Assembly: GCA_023387715.1 (NCBI GenBank)
Contig: JAEWHQ010000104.1
Location: 1-11,845 of the forward strand
DNA from: Pseudomonadota bacterium
GTDB taxonomy: Bacteria > Pseudomonadota > Alphaproteobacteria > Rhizobiales > Rhizobiaceae
Direction of reading: 5' to 3'
DNA: 11,845 bases
In this document: piece by piece, positions 10,820-11,845 of the stretch
Layout of the letters: each line of letters starts with the position of its first letter
Position numbering within the stretch: the first letter of the stretch is position 1
Made by a program: the position numbers and the translations under genes
The notes under the pieces: generated by a model
The model's input: the letters and a program-made list of their open reading frames with translations, nothing else
Told to the model about the DNA's origin: nothing
Database searches by the model: none

Positions 10820-11845
10820 TCACCGACGGTAATTAATCCGCCAGATATCCTGCCAATCCTGACGGCGGTCGAGATCGCTGGCGGAAGATGCGGAATCCCA
10901 CGGCATCATCTGCCCCATCATGGATGTGATTTTTGAAGGTTCATCAGCCGGCATCTGAATGCGCGGATCAGTCGGCATTTTGCCGTCTGCCAATTGCGGC
11001 TCCATACCTTCCTGCGACAAAAGATAATTGATAAAGAGCTTGGCCGTATTCGGGCTTTTGGTGCCACTCGCAATCACAGCCAGCCCCGGATAAACAACGC
11101 CTGAAAACGGCTTCATATCTGGACAGATGGTCAGGCTGTAATTCTTGTCTTTATTGTCGCGGAATTTCGCCACCGAAATGATGCCGAAAAATGGCTTTTC
11201 CTGACCGGGCGCACCGATGGCACCGGAAACACCAGATGAATCTGCCACCAGCGGCGCATTCGCGGCAAAAGCTTTAACCCAAGCCTGAGTGGCACTGCCT
11301 TGTGAGGCATCAAACGGCTTGCCATAATGGGCTTCATAGGCTGCAGCCATTGCCGCATCATGATGGGTTTCCAGCTGGTTAAACCAATCCGGATAGGTTG
11401 GTTTCTCCAACGGATCCATCAGGCTGACAAGTTGTGACCATTCCGGATCAGTCAACTGCCACACATTGCTGACAGGGCAGGCAGAATAAACGTCGCTATT
11501 ATATGCCCAGACATGCGCATCATTGACAAAAGCCAGCGGATTTTTAGCGCCTTCCGGCAGCACTTCAGCCAAGCCATCCGGCAGATAGTTTTCTACGATA
11601 TTTTTAGGTGCAAGCTCTGCTGCAATAGTTGCCACATCCGCGCCAAGTGATACAGATCCCAGCGCAGTGCCAGCCTGATGCTCACGGATCAGCAACTCTA
11701 CCTGACCGGCTTCATTGACCTTTTTGCCCGTGACATTCAGATCATATTTTTTACTGAATGCCTGCGCCGTATCCACAATTTTGCCAGTTACAGCATAAAC
11801 GGTCATTGCAGGCTCAGATTTGGCAGCGTCCAGCAAAGCTTTGGT
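10820..11845 (-). CDS. Periplasmic solute-binding protein of an ABC transporter (copy 2, 5' end outside window)
   Basis: A paralogue of copy 1, open to the right edge with 341 residues visible; the frame reads TKALLDAAKSEPAM from the edge, so about 25-30 residues including the signal peptide are missing. A TTG at 11836 is inside the conserved body and is not a start. Shared blocks with copy 1 include IWQLT, DWFNQ, HYGKP, AANAPL, AKFRDN, PADEPS and the C-terminal RQDWQD-x-WR-x-NY. The ligand loop reads VYAVTGK where copy 1 has VYDSTGR, so ligand preference may differ. The two cysteines (SACP, TICP) match those of copy 1. The permease and ATPase genes are not in the window and are most likely upstream on this strand or elsewhere. 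Confidence 0.87.
   Translation of the reverse strand, partial: TKALLDAAKSEPAMTVYAVTGKIVDTAQAFSKKYDLNVTGKKVNEAGQVELLIREHQAGTALGSVSLGADVATIAAELAPKNIVENYLPDGLAEVLPEGAKNPLAFVNDAHVWAYNSDVYSACPVSNVWQLTDPEWSQLVSLMDPLEKPTYPDWFNQLETHHDAAMAAAYEAHYGKPFDASQGSATQAWVKAFAANAPLVADSSGVSGAIGAPGQEKPFFGIISVAKFRDNKDKNYSLTICPDMKPFSGVVYPGLAVIASGTKSPNTAKLFINYLLSQEGMEPQLADGKMPTDPRIQMPADEPSKITSMMGQMMPWDSASSASDLDRRQDWQDIWRINYRR

Noticed and set aside
1..11845. CRISPR array, insertion sequence or toxin-antitoxin pair
   Set aside because: No regularly spaced repeats, transposase or integrase motifs, or small paired frames of that kind were seen.

Overview
The window reads as bacterial chromosome, most likely from an alphaproteobacterium and possibly a Hyphomicrobiales relative with moderate GC. 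Spot counts of single 60-base lines give roughly 50-65% GC in the right-hand genes and about 40% in the first gene. The taxonomic call is inference from gene style only; no diagnostic marker gene is present.

Left part (1-1921). The window opens inside a tRNA, with only its T arm, acceptor 3' side and CCA visible. A 275-base AT-rich gap with several inverted repeats follows. Then come three plus-strand genes: a small TagD-like glycerol-3-phosphate cytidylyltransferase, a pentapeptide-repeat protein 18 bases behind it, and a VOC (glyoxalase-fold) protein. The AT-rich TagD-like gene just behind a tRNA 3' end looks like an acquired insert, but no integrase or att duplication is visible.

Middle part (1931-4359). 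On the minus strand lie a Na/Pi-cotransporter family protein with a PhoU-like tail and, behind it, a small membrane protein. A 309-base gap separates them from a divergent LacI-family regulator. This gap holds a perfect 16-base palindrome, TTGCACAGCTGTGCAA.

Right part (4360-11845). The LacI-type regulator meets, stop codon on stop codon, a long minus-strand series. In transcription order it is: a solute-binding protein (start beyond the right edge), a second paralogous solute-binding protein, inositol-monophosphatase-family protein B, a 150-base gap, inositol-monophosphatase-family protein A, a dual-specificity/tyrosine-type cysteine phosphatase, and a calcineurin-like metallophosphoesterase. 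Near-copies of the 16-base palindrome sit in and next to the 150-base gap. The local LacI-type protein is therefore the obvious candidate to bind both promoter regions.

Working model (inference). Two periplasmic binding proteins capture an organophosphate such as a sugar phosphate, inositol phosphate or phosphodiester. An ABC permease/ATPase encoded outside the window imports it. Four cytoplasmic phosphatases of three unrelated folds strip the phosphate. The Na/Pi-family protein, whose E. coli relative YjbB exports phosphate, removes the excess phosphate. The LacI-type protein senses the substrate or a breakdown product. This regulon-like phosphoester uptake and dephosphorylation module is the most interesting content of the window.
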